From NCBI GenBank assembly GCA_963978905.1, contig OZ022261.1:30253686-30317685 (forward strand): a stretch of DNA of 64,000 nt, in the 5' to 3' direction. The position numbers and the translations under genes were made by a program. Source of the stretch: Trichostrongylus colubriformis. Lineage: Eukaryota > Nematoda > Chromadorea > Rhabditida > Trichostrongylidae. Numbering within the stretch: the first letter of the stretch is position 1; each line of letters starts with the position of its first letter. This document shows, piece by piece, positions 57,301 through 64,000 of the stretch. Under the pieces are notes generated by a model. It saw only the letters and a list, made by a program, of their open reading frames with translations, did no database searches and was not told where the DNA came from.

Positions 57301-58182
57301 CGTTATCGGGGTCCCTTGATTGGTTGAACGACACATTCCCTGTCGCTGAACAGAAGAAGGGGCTCAGCTAGATCGTCATTGGTCGGAGGGTGTCAGTGGT
57401 GTTTTCGCCATACCTCCGACGCGCAATAGCGCTGAGGCGACTTGACGTCAGCACTTCCCTACTAATGAAGATCCAGCTAAGCTCTCCATTCCGGTGAACG
57501 TAGTTCTCCTTTGAAATGAGAGATGGTCACAATAACAACTGAAATCTAAAACTCACAATTGTACAAGAGCCCATAGAACGCTTTGCGTACTGATAAGTCA
57601 TCGGTGAATACAACAATTTTATTGTTTGTAGACATCGTTTCGTAGCACTGTGATAATTGAAGAAAATGTGTGTACATAAGATCTGGTTCATCTGAAATGT
57701 TTTTGCTGTCGAATGGTGCTCGCAGCTGCTAACAAAAATTAGGTACATTACAAGAAGTATAGGCGCTATCTAAGCTAATGCCGAGCATCTCGAACAGTAA
57801 CATGCCTCTTAATCATTAATGTGTCGAGAGTTAGTGAAGTTTTACCTAAGCGTATGAGGAAGCCTTATGCATAGAACTAGTGCCTGCGCACTCTCACCGA
57901 GTCTGTGGGTGTGCATCGTCAAGGCACAAAATTGTATGCAGCGTGAGAAACGCGACGCGTGCGAGCTAGGGGTGCCCCATATAGATGGGTCCGGAGGCGA
58001 TGGCCATGCCCCACGCTTCACGTGCAAAACGGTAACCACCTCAGGACCTAACTAATAACGCCGCTCTAGCGAATGTCAGCAAACCAACCTATAATAACGT
58101 TAGATACAGTTTTGTACATAAGACACGAAGATGCACGCCCTTCGTCACTATCGTTGTCGGGCAGCTCATCGGTCGGATACAT
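48296..58182 (-). CDS. aakg: AMP-activated protein kinase gamma subunit, 10 exons
   Basis: Regulatory subunit of the AMPK heterotrimer; its four CBS motifs bind AMP, ADP and ATP and signal low energy to the kinase. Exons: 58182-58108, 57725-57557, 57286-57092, 57026-56969, 55815-55689, 54223-54143, 54062-53970, 51991-51884, 50012-49893, 48376-48296. All phases agree and give 368 residues; mammalian gamma-1 is a little over 330. Layout: acidic N-terminus 1-45, CBS1 about 55-165, CBS2 160-215, CBS3 220-285, CBS4 300-360. Nucleotide-contact positions of gamma-1 are largely kept: Arg in NSTRTG, the Asp of SITDF, His-Arg in RIHRLPVLD, Asp in RFDA, His-Arg in VHRVFLVDD and Asp in SLTDL. THKR of CBS2 is THRR here. 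CBS1 is lengthened after SITDF. It resembles the divergent nematode gamma paralogues more than the vertebrate ones; I cannot name the paralogue. Confidence 0.93.
48452..48516. repeat. Inverted copy flanking the aakg intron 9 mariner, left
   Basis: The complement of this stretch matches 49651-49715, for example CTCATAACTCAGCATACT against CCCATAACTCAGCATACT. It contains CGAGTCCC, like a tRNA B box, but no tRNA fold is evident. Confidence 0.6.
48744..49641 (+). mobile_element. mariner-like element, internally deleted
   Basis: Inverted ends TTAGGTCGTTCGGGAAGTTC and TTAGATCGTTCGGAAAGTTC, flanked by TA, with similarity to CGTGCCGTTTTTGC, 898 bases. The plus strand keeps a decayed helix-turn-helix start (HEFLFSRVAAKETTNVNTA, then LCPWFQKCRNENESLE). 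No catalytic block is recognisable. It sits in aakg intron 9, opposite in strand to the gene. Confidence 0.78.
49651..49715. repeat. Inverted copy flanking the aakg intron 9 mariner, right
   Basis: Starts nine bases after the mariner end. AGTGCGAGTTCGAGTCCCGT and TTTTGCTCATAACTCAGCAT are shared in inverse with 48452-48516. Confidence 0.6.
49893..50012 (-). CDS. aakg: aakg exon 9: CBS4
   Basis: 40 codons starting GDRDGVVTAPEDVKMLDLIE, then NVHRVFLVDDCFRLK. It matches EGVLKCYLHETLETIINRL...VHRLVVVDE. I placed the acceptor at TTTTTAAG|GGT, rather than the CTATTAG 36 bases upstream, because only it gives phase 0 and the family's spacing. Confidence 0.9.
50078..51249. repeat. Inverted-repeat element, family D, split by a mariner
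   Basis: 50078-50298 and 51162-51249 together make one family D copy ending AATTACCCCTATCACTGCCT. The mariner at 50299-51161 interrupts it. Confidence 0.6.
50299..51161 (-). mobile_element. mariner element, internally deleted, with stop codon
   Basis: Inverted ends TTAGGTTGTCGAAAAACTTT and TTATGTCGAAAAAGTTTTTC, each next to TA, 863 bases. On the minus strand it keeps a helix-turn-helix remnant (QPWFKRF near 50870), LPTEIDNERLGVLTCN, then LFLHGSARPHIAEATRQKIL and HPPYSPDVAPSDYHLF. The Asp of the usual LLHDN is Gly here and a TGA replaces a tryptophan codon just before KVLPHPPYSP. It is inserted within another inverted-repeat element in aakg intron 8. Confidence 0.82.
51884..51991 (-). CDS. 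aakg: aakg exon 8: end of CBS3, start of CBS4
   Basis: 36 codons: IVDVYTRFDAVAAAFS, then DMSVTVREAIRQRERIC. It matches VVDIYSKFDVINLAAE...LDVSVTKALQHR. The Asp of RFDA is a conserved ribose contact. Donor TGT|GTAAGT, phase 0. Confidence 0.93.
52138..52460. repeat. Degenerate GC-rich inverted repeat, aakg intron 7
   Basis: AATGTGAGAATGCGGTCGAG at the left and CAAAATGTGAGGATCCTTGT (complement) at the right; the centre has CCGTCCGCCGCGGTCGGCAA. A related copy follows at about 52480-52930, sharing CGTCGTCCGCCGCGGTCGGA. Confidence 0.5.
53970..54062 (-). CDS. aakg: aakg exon 7: CBS3
   Basis: 31 codons: EMTLLDVLDMIIDNSISGVP then IVDESTMK. It aligns with TPVYVALGIFVQHRVSALPVVDEKG. Acceptor TTTTCAG, donor AAG|GTATGT. 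Confidence 0.95.
54143..54223 (-). CDS. aakg: aakg exon 6: linker into CBS3
   Basis: 27 codons: CSRLSRPDYMYEKVADLKIG then TYTGIHY. It matches FPKPEFMSKSLEELQIGTYANI. Acceptor TTTCAG, donor TAT|GTAAGT. Confidence 0.93.
54270..54440. repeat. Inverted-repeat element, family A, partial
   Basis: AGGTGTGTATCATTAGAAAA then GCAACGCAGCGCTGTGCGGC; the right arm is eroded. In aakg intron 5. A second degraded copy lies at about 55920-56045 and an end fragment at 55527-55572. Confidence 0.45.
55689..55815 (-). CDS. aakg: aakg exon 5: CBS2
   Basis: IFHAVELLTRHRIHRLPVLD, then FILTHRRILHYLWKH. It matches LFDAVSSLIRNKIHRLPVID...YILTHKRILKFL. His-Arg in IHRLPV are nucleotide-phosphate contacts in gamma-1. 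Donor CAT|GTAAGT. Confidence 0.96.
56969..57026 (-). CDS. aakg: aakg exon 4: 58-base micro-exon between CBS1 and CBS2
   Basis: Encodes LLKRRGMQREFISVNSNE; Glu147 and Ser166 are split across the junctions. Found from phase: it links exon 3 (phase 1) to exon 5 (one leading base), and ISVNSNES aligns with CISPNAS before CBS2. The intron on its 5' side is only 65 bases. Confidence 0.85.
57092..57286 (-). CDS. aakg: aakg exon 3: CBS1 core
   Basis: Completes Ser82, then TRTGLVADSKTLQVIGVLSI and TDFTMVLMMIWKF. It aligns with [23 protein letters not shown]. The following REGIDGIKRKPLSYEEFKG is longer and unlike gamma-1. Donor AAAG|GTTACT, phase 1. Confidence 0.9.
57557..57725 (-). CDS. aakg: aakg exon 2: start of CBS1
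   Basis: Residues 26-81: LMYTHFLQLSQCYETM, then KIVVFTDDLSVRKAFYGLLY. It matches YTSFMKSHRCYD...KLVVFDTSLQVKKAFFALV of gamma-1. The acceptor could also be three bases upstream, adding one Gln. Donor AATT|GTGAGT. Confidence 0.9.
57907..58060. repeat. Inverted-repeat element, family A, in aakg intron 1
   Basis: GGGTGTGCATCGTCAAGGCA then ACGCGACGCGTGCGAGCTAG mark the family. The copy takes up much of the 382-base intron. Confidence 0.55.
58108..58182 (-). CDS. aakg: aakg exon 1: acidic N-terminus
   Basis: 25 codons beginning MYPTDELPDNDSDEG, ending LMYKT. Chosen because it is phase 0 into exon 2 and its ATG lies 13 bases after a CCAGCAG acceptor. No homology supports it directly; gamma N-termini are variable. 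Confidence 0.65.
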
Positions 58183-58194
58183 GGCCACAGATAT

Positions 58195-58206
58195 ACTGCT
58201 GGAAAC
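58195..58206 (-). promoter_or_regulatory. Putative spliced-leader acceptor of aakg
   Basis: On the minus strand a pyrimidine-rich stretch ends TTTCCAGCAG, 13 bases before the chosen ATG, consistent with trans-splicing of a leader. Confidence 0.45.
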
Positions 58207-58445
58207 AAGTAGAAGATTAGTTCTAATTGTGATAAAATGGGCTTCTGCGGCAAGCAAGAGTTCAATTTTTGACAATAATTTGGTCCGCAGAACGCGTAAT
58301 TCTTCTGTCAATTGGAGAACCCACCCACAATTATTGATATGATTAAATCTGTCCGGGCACTCATCAGTCCAGGTGACCCTCAAGTCAGCTGGTGCCTTTG
58401 CATTTCCACGCACACACGATCCCATTCGAGTGAGGCCTTCTATAT

Positions 58446-58987
58446 TTCAAAGACAGCACTAGGGGTAATGTGATTATTGAGAAATCCCTGAAGGGGTTAC
58501 TTACATAGAAACTATGACCTAAGATGGCTGTCTGCGGCGAAATCCCGGCGAAAAAGTGCGCCTGTAGAAACGGCGCAACGGATAGGAGCTGCCGCCTATC
58601 GATAATCGACCCCGCCTCCTATCGACGCGATACCTGGTCGGCTACGATGAGAGCGGCCAAGGATATGCGATGAGATCAAAGGTATTGCAGCGCGCTTTCG
58701 CAGTTTTAGCCTGAAGCTCACTCCAGGAAAAAGATGCTGTCGTATTTCCAAGCATTCCCTTGTGTTTACTTGGCAGCATGCCTATGGGAATTTCATCCGG
58801 AGTGTCCGCCTCTTGACGGAAAGGTCGTCCACGTTGAGGAACAACGAGAAAAGGGGGCCCTATTTCTCGGGTTTTTGGCCATTTCCATCCGTTTTTTTCC
58901 ACTGTCCTGTTACTAGGCATCTCGACTTTCAGATACACTGCTTCTTTTACTGTTCGTCCGAATTTCCCCTAATGCTGCCTCTAAAGA
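58446..58987. repeat. Inverted-repeat element, family D, full copy
   Basis: Left AAAGACAGCACTAGGGGTAA, right TTTCCCCTAATGCTGCCTCT. It contains TTCTCGGGTTTTTGGCCATT as in 42901-43460. It lies upstream of aakg. Confidence 0.65.
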
Positions 58988-60082
58988 CACCGGAAGAGGG
59001 TAATTTCGGCCAACGGTAGTTCGGAGGAGTTTAAGTGGCTGCCATTGCACAAACTCGCCAAATTGACGCCTTGGCATGGTGCCAGGAGGATGTGCTTTCA
59101 TTATAGAGTTGCTCTTTCCTTTTATTTTTCCTTTGTTCTTTCGTATATTGTTTCTAGATGTACTTACATGAATGCTTATGTAGTCATCTGGCCACTCATC
59201 TGCGCTGGGAATCAGGTGCTACAACTAACGTTGGCCTGCGGTCCGTCTCCTACAGCGGACAACTCGGAAAGTCAGTGTGTTGATGCGAATGTGATGCGAA
59301 TACCACCACAGCGTCGCGCTCTTTAATTCGGGTTTTTTTCACCGATTATCGCTTCTGACCTTCAGTGTTCGTAACAAAATAATCATTTCTTTGCCTCTTT
59401 CTCTTGTTTCGGACCCCTTCCGGTTCCTTTAAAAACACCCTCGCAAGATTTTTCGTGGGAGGTCACAGGTTTCTGCACCCTCACGTATATCATCCGTAAG
59501 AGATTACTCTGCTCTACAAAGAGCTATGTACAATCTTGGATTTCTTATAATATGGCCGATCTAAACCCGGTGAAGTGGCAGGTCCAGCCGACAAAAACTG
59601 ATCAAATCGGCAACTACTTTAGAAACGCTATCTTCTGCCTCGGAAAAATCAATCAATCATGTATCTCGTACTTATCCCCGACCTCTTCTACAACTTCCAA
59701 CGACTGGTTGCTGGTGACCACTCCGGCAAGCATCGCCCACCATGCTCACCGATTCGGAAGGGCACAACACAGCCATCTACGCCAGCTGTCAACCAAATGC
59801 CGATACCATCCTCCAACACGGCCTTAACCGACCGCAACGCTACACGCTCGCGTAGCGTCGGAGCTCGTTACCGTTCTATCACGAAGCCATATGAATTTGA
59901 AAGCATTATAGTTTGTGGAGTGGGAAACCACTAGACATTATAACCAGTAGAAATCTGGAAGAATATAAAATGTAGTCAAACAAATTGCTAATTTTTCAGT
60001 TGTTCATTTTCGGAAACTAAGAACGTATTTTCAATTTGATGTTCTCTATAAAACGTATGCCCGCCACTTTTGCGCCGAAGTA
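58988..60082. other. Upstream of aakg, no gene recognised
   Basis: 59560-59932 has overlapping plus-strand open frames with a proline- and serine-rich product (TTQPSTPAVNQMPIPSSNTA), no homology I can name. The rest is AT-rich single-copy-like DNA. Confidence 0.4.
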
Positions 60083-61186
60083 TACCATTTCCACTTTGAA
60101 GTGGACATTTTTCAAACCAATATTGACGTTTTTCAAATCACCAGGGACGATTTTTAAACCACATTAACTTTTTCAAACCACCCAGAACATTTTTGGAGTC
60201 AAAATGGATGTTTTCCAATTTAAGTCGGACAATTTCCTATGAGCATTTCTGAATGTTCTGTTGAGAAGCGTATAATACAAAACACATGTGTCAAATGGCA
60301 GTACCCGTCGATAAATAGCCGCTTTTCAAAAAGAATTGCCGCGTCAAGCGCGCGAAATACTAACACGGCGGCTTGACTTTCGTAATCCCTTCAGTTGTGA
60401 CGAAATTGTGTACTGTCCAGTCTACTTCACGAGCATCCATGAGCAGCAAGAAGAGCTCAATTTCTGGTTGAGACGTTACAGGCGGACGACTTGGCGCAAA
60501 AGGAAATCTTCGTCAAGCTTGTACAAATGGGCAGAAGATCAATCCATGAAGCCGCTCATGTCGCTGGTGTTAACGAGAGTACGGCAAGGAATATCATCAG
60601 TGCGTACAGGAAGGAAGGTGCCATTGTCCAGCGTAGCTGTGGAGGAAACAGAAGATCCAAGCTGATCGCGGAAGTGCTGCAGCGCATTGAAGAGATCGTG
60701 GAGCAACATCCAGAAAACAATACCTTGCGGAAAATTCAGGAACGACTGAAGGAAGTGAACATCGAGTTGGCCGTTTCTTCTATTTTCAACGCCCTAAGAA
60801 AGTTGAAGATCAAACTGAAGAAATGCCACTATGAATTGGTCCGAGTCAACATGATGAACTGACGGCTGCTGCGGCAGGGCAACCCTTCAGTAACTGAACG
60901 TGTTTTAATAATCTGTTTACTTTTTTTTTGTGAAAAATGGTATTGTTTTCGTCATATTGCATTAAGAATACACTATGAAGTTCAAGAAGAAACTCAAATA
61001 AACAAAAAAAAAATCAAAAAACAACAAAAGGAAAAACGTCCATGTTGATGTGAAAGACGTTTTTTTCATTTGAAGAACGTCCAATTCGATTTCAACAATG
61101 TCCCAGGTGGTTTGAAAAACGTCTGATTCGATTTCAACAATGTCCCAGGTGTTTTGAAAAGTGTCCAGTTCAAAGTGGAAATGGTA
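60083..61186 (+). mobile_element. Compact DNA transposon encoding only a helix-turn-helix protein
   Basis: Imperfect inverted ends TACCATTTCCACTTTGAA, each flanked by TA, enclose 1104 bases. Both subterminal regions (about 60098-60240 and 61030-61165) repeat short units built on TTTGAAAAACGTC, including a 41-base unit twice at 61080-61161. The only credible product is the paired-type protein at 60527-60862. The inverted ends, TA target and that protein place it in or near the Tc1/mariner/IS630 group. Confidence 0.75.
60527..60862 (+). CDS. Paired-type helix-turn-helix protein of a transposon
   Basis: From the ATG at 60527 this gives 111 residues; the frame is open upstream to about 60438, so the true start may be earlier or lost. 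Two helix-turn-helix units are visible: HEAAHVAGVNESTARNIISA, and after a QRSCGGNRRSKL linker, TLRKIQERLKEVNIELAVSS then IFNALRKLKIKLKK. This is the N-terminal DNA-binding region of Tc1/IS630-type transposases. The reading frame ends without any DDE/D catalytic domain. It may bind the iterated subterminal repeats of its own element; that is inference. Confidence 0.6.
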   Translation: MGRRSIHEAAHVAGVNESTARNIISAYRKEGAIVQRSCGGNRRSKLIAEVLQRIEEIVEQHPENNTLRKIQERLKEVNIELAVSSIFNALRKLKIKLKKCHYELVRVNMMN

Positions 61187-62190
61187 TATAGTATTGTGTG
61201 AAAAATGCACGCTAATGGGTGTTAAAGAGAGTTCCAAAAGGCTATCCACTGAAAGTGTGAAGCTTAAAGAGTTCATAGAAAATCTGAACATTCATTGCTG
61301 TAGGGCAAAAAGCTTTGAAGACGGAAAAAGAAGAATTGATGGATTGTCAAAAGATAACAATGCAACGTTGTTATACACTCTCAGCAGACATTACACTCCA
61401 GTCTTAACTCCCACACTAGTACAGATGGGTGCTGATGGGTACCATCAAAACATCTTGTATAGCAGGTAGGGTTGATGTGATAGTAGCACGGTGACTAGGG
61501 TAAAAGGCTATGGAGAGTTCAATAGGCATCAGATTTCGGAAGAAAAGGAACAAAGGCATCCACAAATTCTCATTTGCCAAGTAGTACATCAATAGTATAT
61601 CAATAATGCAGGCTTGTATTTTACTAAATCATTATTTCTTCAATTCGACATGATTGAATCGTAATGTACTTGCACACGCCAAAACCCTTACCATCTTTTC
61701 CCTCATTACTTTTCGAATAACTTGTTATATGCTTCTCTCCACCATCAACTATCCCTATCCGAAGTCAAGCACTGAATTGAGAAGAGTTTGTGAAAAAATA
61801 CTCTCTACTTTCCATGACTACTGTGAGTGGTCGCGATAATATTATAATATTTGTACCTAGTACAAAGCATGATTATCGATTGACGTTTTCGACCCTTTCG
61901 GAGGCCACCTGACCGCCAAAATCGCTAAAAAATATTTGTCGCGGAGATCCTCGAGGAGTTTTCCACCGAAGCCGAACCACCTCAAGGCTCATACCGTGGT
62001 TAACCCTGCCCCATTCCCGAGTCTAATCCTATTCCTTTGCCCCTTATGTTTCCGTTATCACTCGATATCTCCTATTACCACATCGTGAGCAATTTTTCAA
62101 ATGCATCGCTTATAAATGGTAACTACAGCTTGCCTCCACATTGGGCTTTATGAGCTCACAAAGTTCCCGCTCACGTCTTTTGCCCTTATA
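61187..62190. other. Between the two plus-strand transposons
   Basis: Two short plus-strand frames (61218-61469, containing KLKEFIENLNIHCCRAKSFE, and 61654-61839) have coding-like composition but no identity. No splice-supported gene. Confidence 0.35.
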
Positions 62191-63043
62191 TTAGGTTGGA
62201 CGGGAAGTTCTGGGACACTTTTTGTTTTTTCCTGTAGAAACCTGTAAAGCTTCGGGAGCATTTGGTAGTGGGGGGTATATGAAGCGTCTGAAAAGGGCTT
62301 CTGAATAGCACATTCATATTCTCTACGGCTTCAACTAGCAGTGAATTTACGGCAATTTCGCGAAAGGTGCGAAATTCACGAACACCGCCTCGGTTCCTCA
62401 GCATGCGAGGCCACTAACAAAATTAACCAGTCGATGGACCCAGGTACTGTCTCTCATATGGCGGCAGCCCGATGGCTCGATCGGCTCAAATTGGAACAGG
62501 AAAATATTCAAAAAATTGCATTGAGAAAAAAACTTTTTTTTTTGAAAATTTTCAAAAAAATAGGAAACTGTTACCATCCAACACGACAGCCACTGCCGAT
62601 CTCTACTGCAGGCAATTGGACACCGGAGCGCCAAAACTTACCGGAAAAATGGACCAAGACCTCTTCCTCCACGATAACGCTCACCCACATGTGGCAAAGT
62701 TGGCGTGTCAAAGGATCCAGGACCTCGGCTGGACGACGCTTCCCCACCCACCATATTCCCCGGACATGTCCCCAACTGACTACCACCTATTCCGGTCGTT
62801 GAGCCACTTCCTTGACGGGCGACAGTTCAAAGATGACGACGATCTCAAGAGCGGGCTCCAGAACTTCTTTGACCAGAAGTCTCCCGAATTCTACCGGAAG
62901 GGTATCTACGATCTTCCTGAGCGTTGGCAGTACATTGTAGATCACGATGGTGCATACTTTGGTGACTGAAGTTACATGTGAGTAAAATTAAAATAAATTG
63001 AATTTTTCTCACAAGGTGTCCCAGAACTTCCCGTCCAACCTAA
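62191..63043 (+). mobile_element. mariner element, internally deleted
   Basis: Inverted ends TTAGGTTGGACGGGAAGTTC and its complement, each flanked by TA, 853 bases apart; an intact mariner is about 1.3 kb. The 5' part keeps a piece of the helix-turn-helix region (NKINQSMDPGTVSHMAAARW), the 3' part the second half of the catalytic domain. The middle, including the first catalytic aspartate region, is missing. Confidence 0.88.
62601..62969 (+). pseudogene. mariner transposase, C-terminal half
   Basis: Open frame with DQDLFLHDNAHPHVAKLACQ, HPPYSPDMSPTDYHLFRSL and DLPERWQYIVDHDGAYF. HDN and SPDMSPTDYHLF hold the second and third catalytic aspartates of the DD34D triad. The frame is intact to its TGA, but the first catalytic aspartate is missing. 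The N-terminal remnant at about 62399-62500 lies in another frame. Confidence 0.82.
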
Positions 63044-63197
63044 TAAAATGTGAGTGTCAATCGAAGTTCGAATCATTTTACTCAACCTTTCAGGCCGAAG
63101 CGGTATAAGATAACTATGTAAACTTTGTAAGCAGTGTATCCATACTGCTCCTCTTCAACTTTCCTCCCTCCTATCCCCCTCCAGAAGCGACCTCATT

Positions 63198-63440
63198 CTA
63201 GGAATTCGAGTCCTTCCCAACACTCCCTAAGCTGAAATGGACTGCGTTTTCATCCTTCATACTGGTGACGTCGCACTTTGAGATTTTGCCGTCGTCATAA
63301 ATAAAGTTGTCTTGAGTAAACTCGGGCATGAGTGCAGGCGTAGGCCTAGGACGTGGGCCGCCCTGAACCTCAATAATCTCCACGTGGTTGTCAGAAAAAA
63401 AAGACAAATGATGACGACCAGTCAAAAGCCTGTACTTATC
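63198..63440 (-). CDS. Possible last exon of an unrecognised gene
   Basis: On the minus strand an acceptor-like ACAATTCAG precedes 80 codons and a TAG. The translation is not repeat-like: DKYRLLTGRHHLSFFSDNHV, then [20 protein letters not shown] and TQDNFIYDDGKISKC. Composition is plausible for a cytoplasmic tail. Upstream exons would lie beyond 64000 or in the repeats at 63660-63960. I do not recognise the family and it could be a chance frame. Confidence 0.35.
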   Translation of the reverse strand, partial: DKYRLLTGRHHLSFFSDNHVEIIEVQGGPRPRPTPALMPEFTQDNFIYDDGKISKCDVTSMKDENAVHFSLGSVGKDSNS

Positions 63441-63659
63441 CTGAATTGTACTACGCGCGTTACTAGAAGTAAAAAAAGAGAAATGCGAAAAATATGGACC
63501 TAACAAATTATCTATTCGAAAATGCCTTTTACCTCTACTTTTACCTTTACTGAGTTTATCGCGAGAAACTGATCAATCGAACAATCTTCTCTAATCGGCA
63601 GAAGGTCTCCTAAATATGGCTTGAATGGCGCAAAAAAAGCGTGAGAAATTGTTTTAAGC

Positions 63660-63960
63660 CTAGCGACAGAAGTAATCTTGGTCGATCGCGAAATATGAAA
63701 GTAAGGATGCTAAGCAGTGCATAAATAGAGAAGGAAGGGAGTGAAACAGTGAAACGAACCATAAATTAGAGCTTTTTACATCCTTACTGAGGAGAGGTGC
63801 ACTACCTTCTTCTGCATCATTGAAGGGGGTGATGCAGACGACGAGGATAGCTAAGTCAGTGGTGCCGACGTTGCCCCGCCCTCCACGGCCACTCCGCCGT
63901 TGGTACCCATCGCACTGAAACGTACACAAGCGAGGCGGCAATAGAGAAGTAGTTCTGCTT
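63660..63960. repeat. Dispersed repeat, right edge of window
   Basis: GTTGCCCCGCCCTCCACGGC and CATCGCACTGAAACGTAC match, with changes, about 2090-2190 (GTTGTCCCGCCCTTCA, CATCGCACCGAAACGCAC) in gbb-1 intron 17. 51540-51570 has a related GCCCCGCCCTCCACC stretch. Confidence 0.5.
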
Positions 63961-64000
63961 CTGGAGCAAAACTCCACCATTTGAGCAGAACAAGCCTTTC

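Noticed and set aside
1..64000. Bacterial-type features: operons, CRISPR arrays, ribosome binding sites, prophage
   Set aside because: None present; the gene structure is that of an animal with introns.

Overview
This window looks like nuclear genomic DNA from a nematode, most likely a strongylid (hookworm-like) parasite. Three things point there. It holds two interrupted genes whose introns run from 60 bases to nearly 5 kb, with nematode-style TTTNCAG acceptors and GTAAGT donors. Each first coding exon has an acceptor-like site just before the ATG, as expected for spliced-leader trans-splicing. The non-coding DNA is packed with short terminal-inverted-repeat elements and decayed mariner, piggyBac-like and Tc1-like copies. 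There are no operons, CRISPR arrays or other bacterial features. The species assignment is inference.

Minus strand, 24593 to 1107: a 19-exon gene for a metabotropic GABA-B receptor subunit 1 (gbb-1 / GABBR1 type). It encodes a signal peptide, a Venus-flytrap ligand domain in which every GABA-contact position I can align is kept, seven membrane segments and a short coiled coil. All splice phases agree and give 784 residues, except for one extra T in a six-T run in the TM1 exon, which is either an assembly error or a real frameshift. The introns hold a truncated piggyBac-like element with a nested Tc1-like miniature element, several miniature inverted-repeat families, a 380-base foldback and a perfect 31-base-arm palindrome.

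24616 to 48282: about 23.7 kb in which I recognise no gene. It holds repeats, inverted-repeat elements, tandem duplications and scattered short open frames without clear identity.

Minus strand, 58182 to 48296: a 10-exon gene for a divergent AMP-activated protein kinase gamma subunit with four CBS motifs (368 residues, all phases consistent, AATAAA just after the stop). Its introns contain two internally deleted mariner elements, one of them nested in another inverted-repeat element.

58200 to 64000: repeats, a 1.1-kb transposon (60083-61186) encoding only a paired-type helix-turn-helix protein and carrying iterated subterminal repeats, a third deleted mariner (62191-63043), and a possible last exon of an unrecognised minus-strand gene (63440-63198). 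The two recognised genes are unrelated in function (neuronal GABA signalling, cellular energy sensing); nothing suggests joint control.
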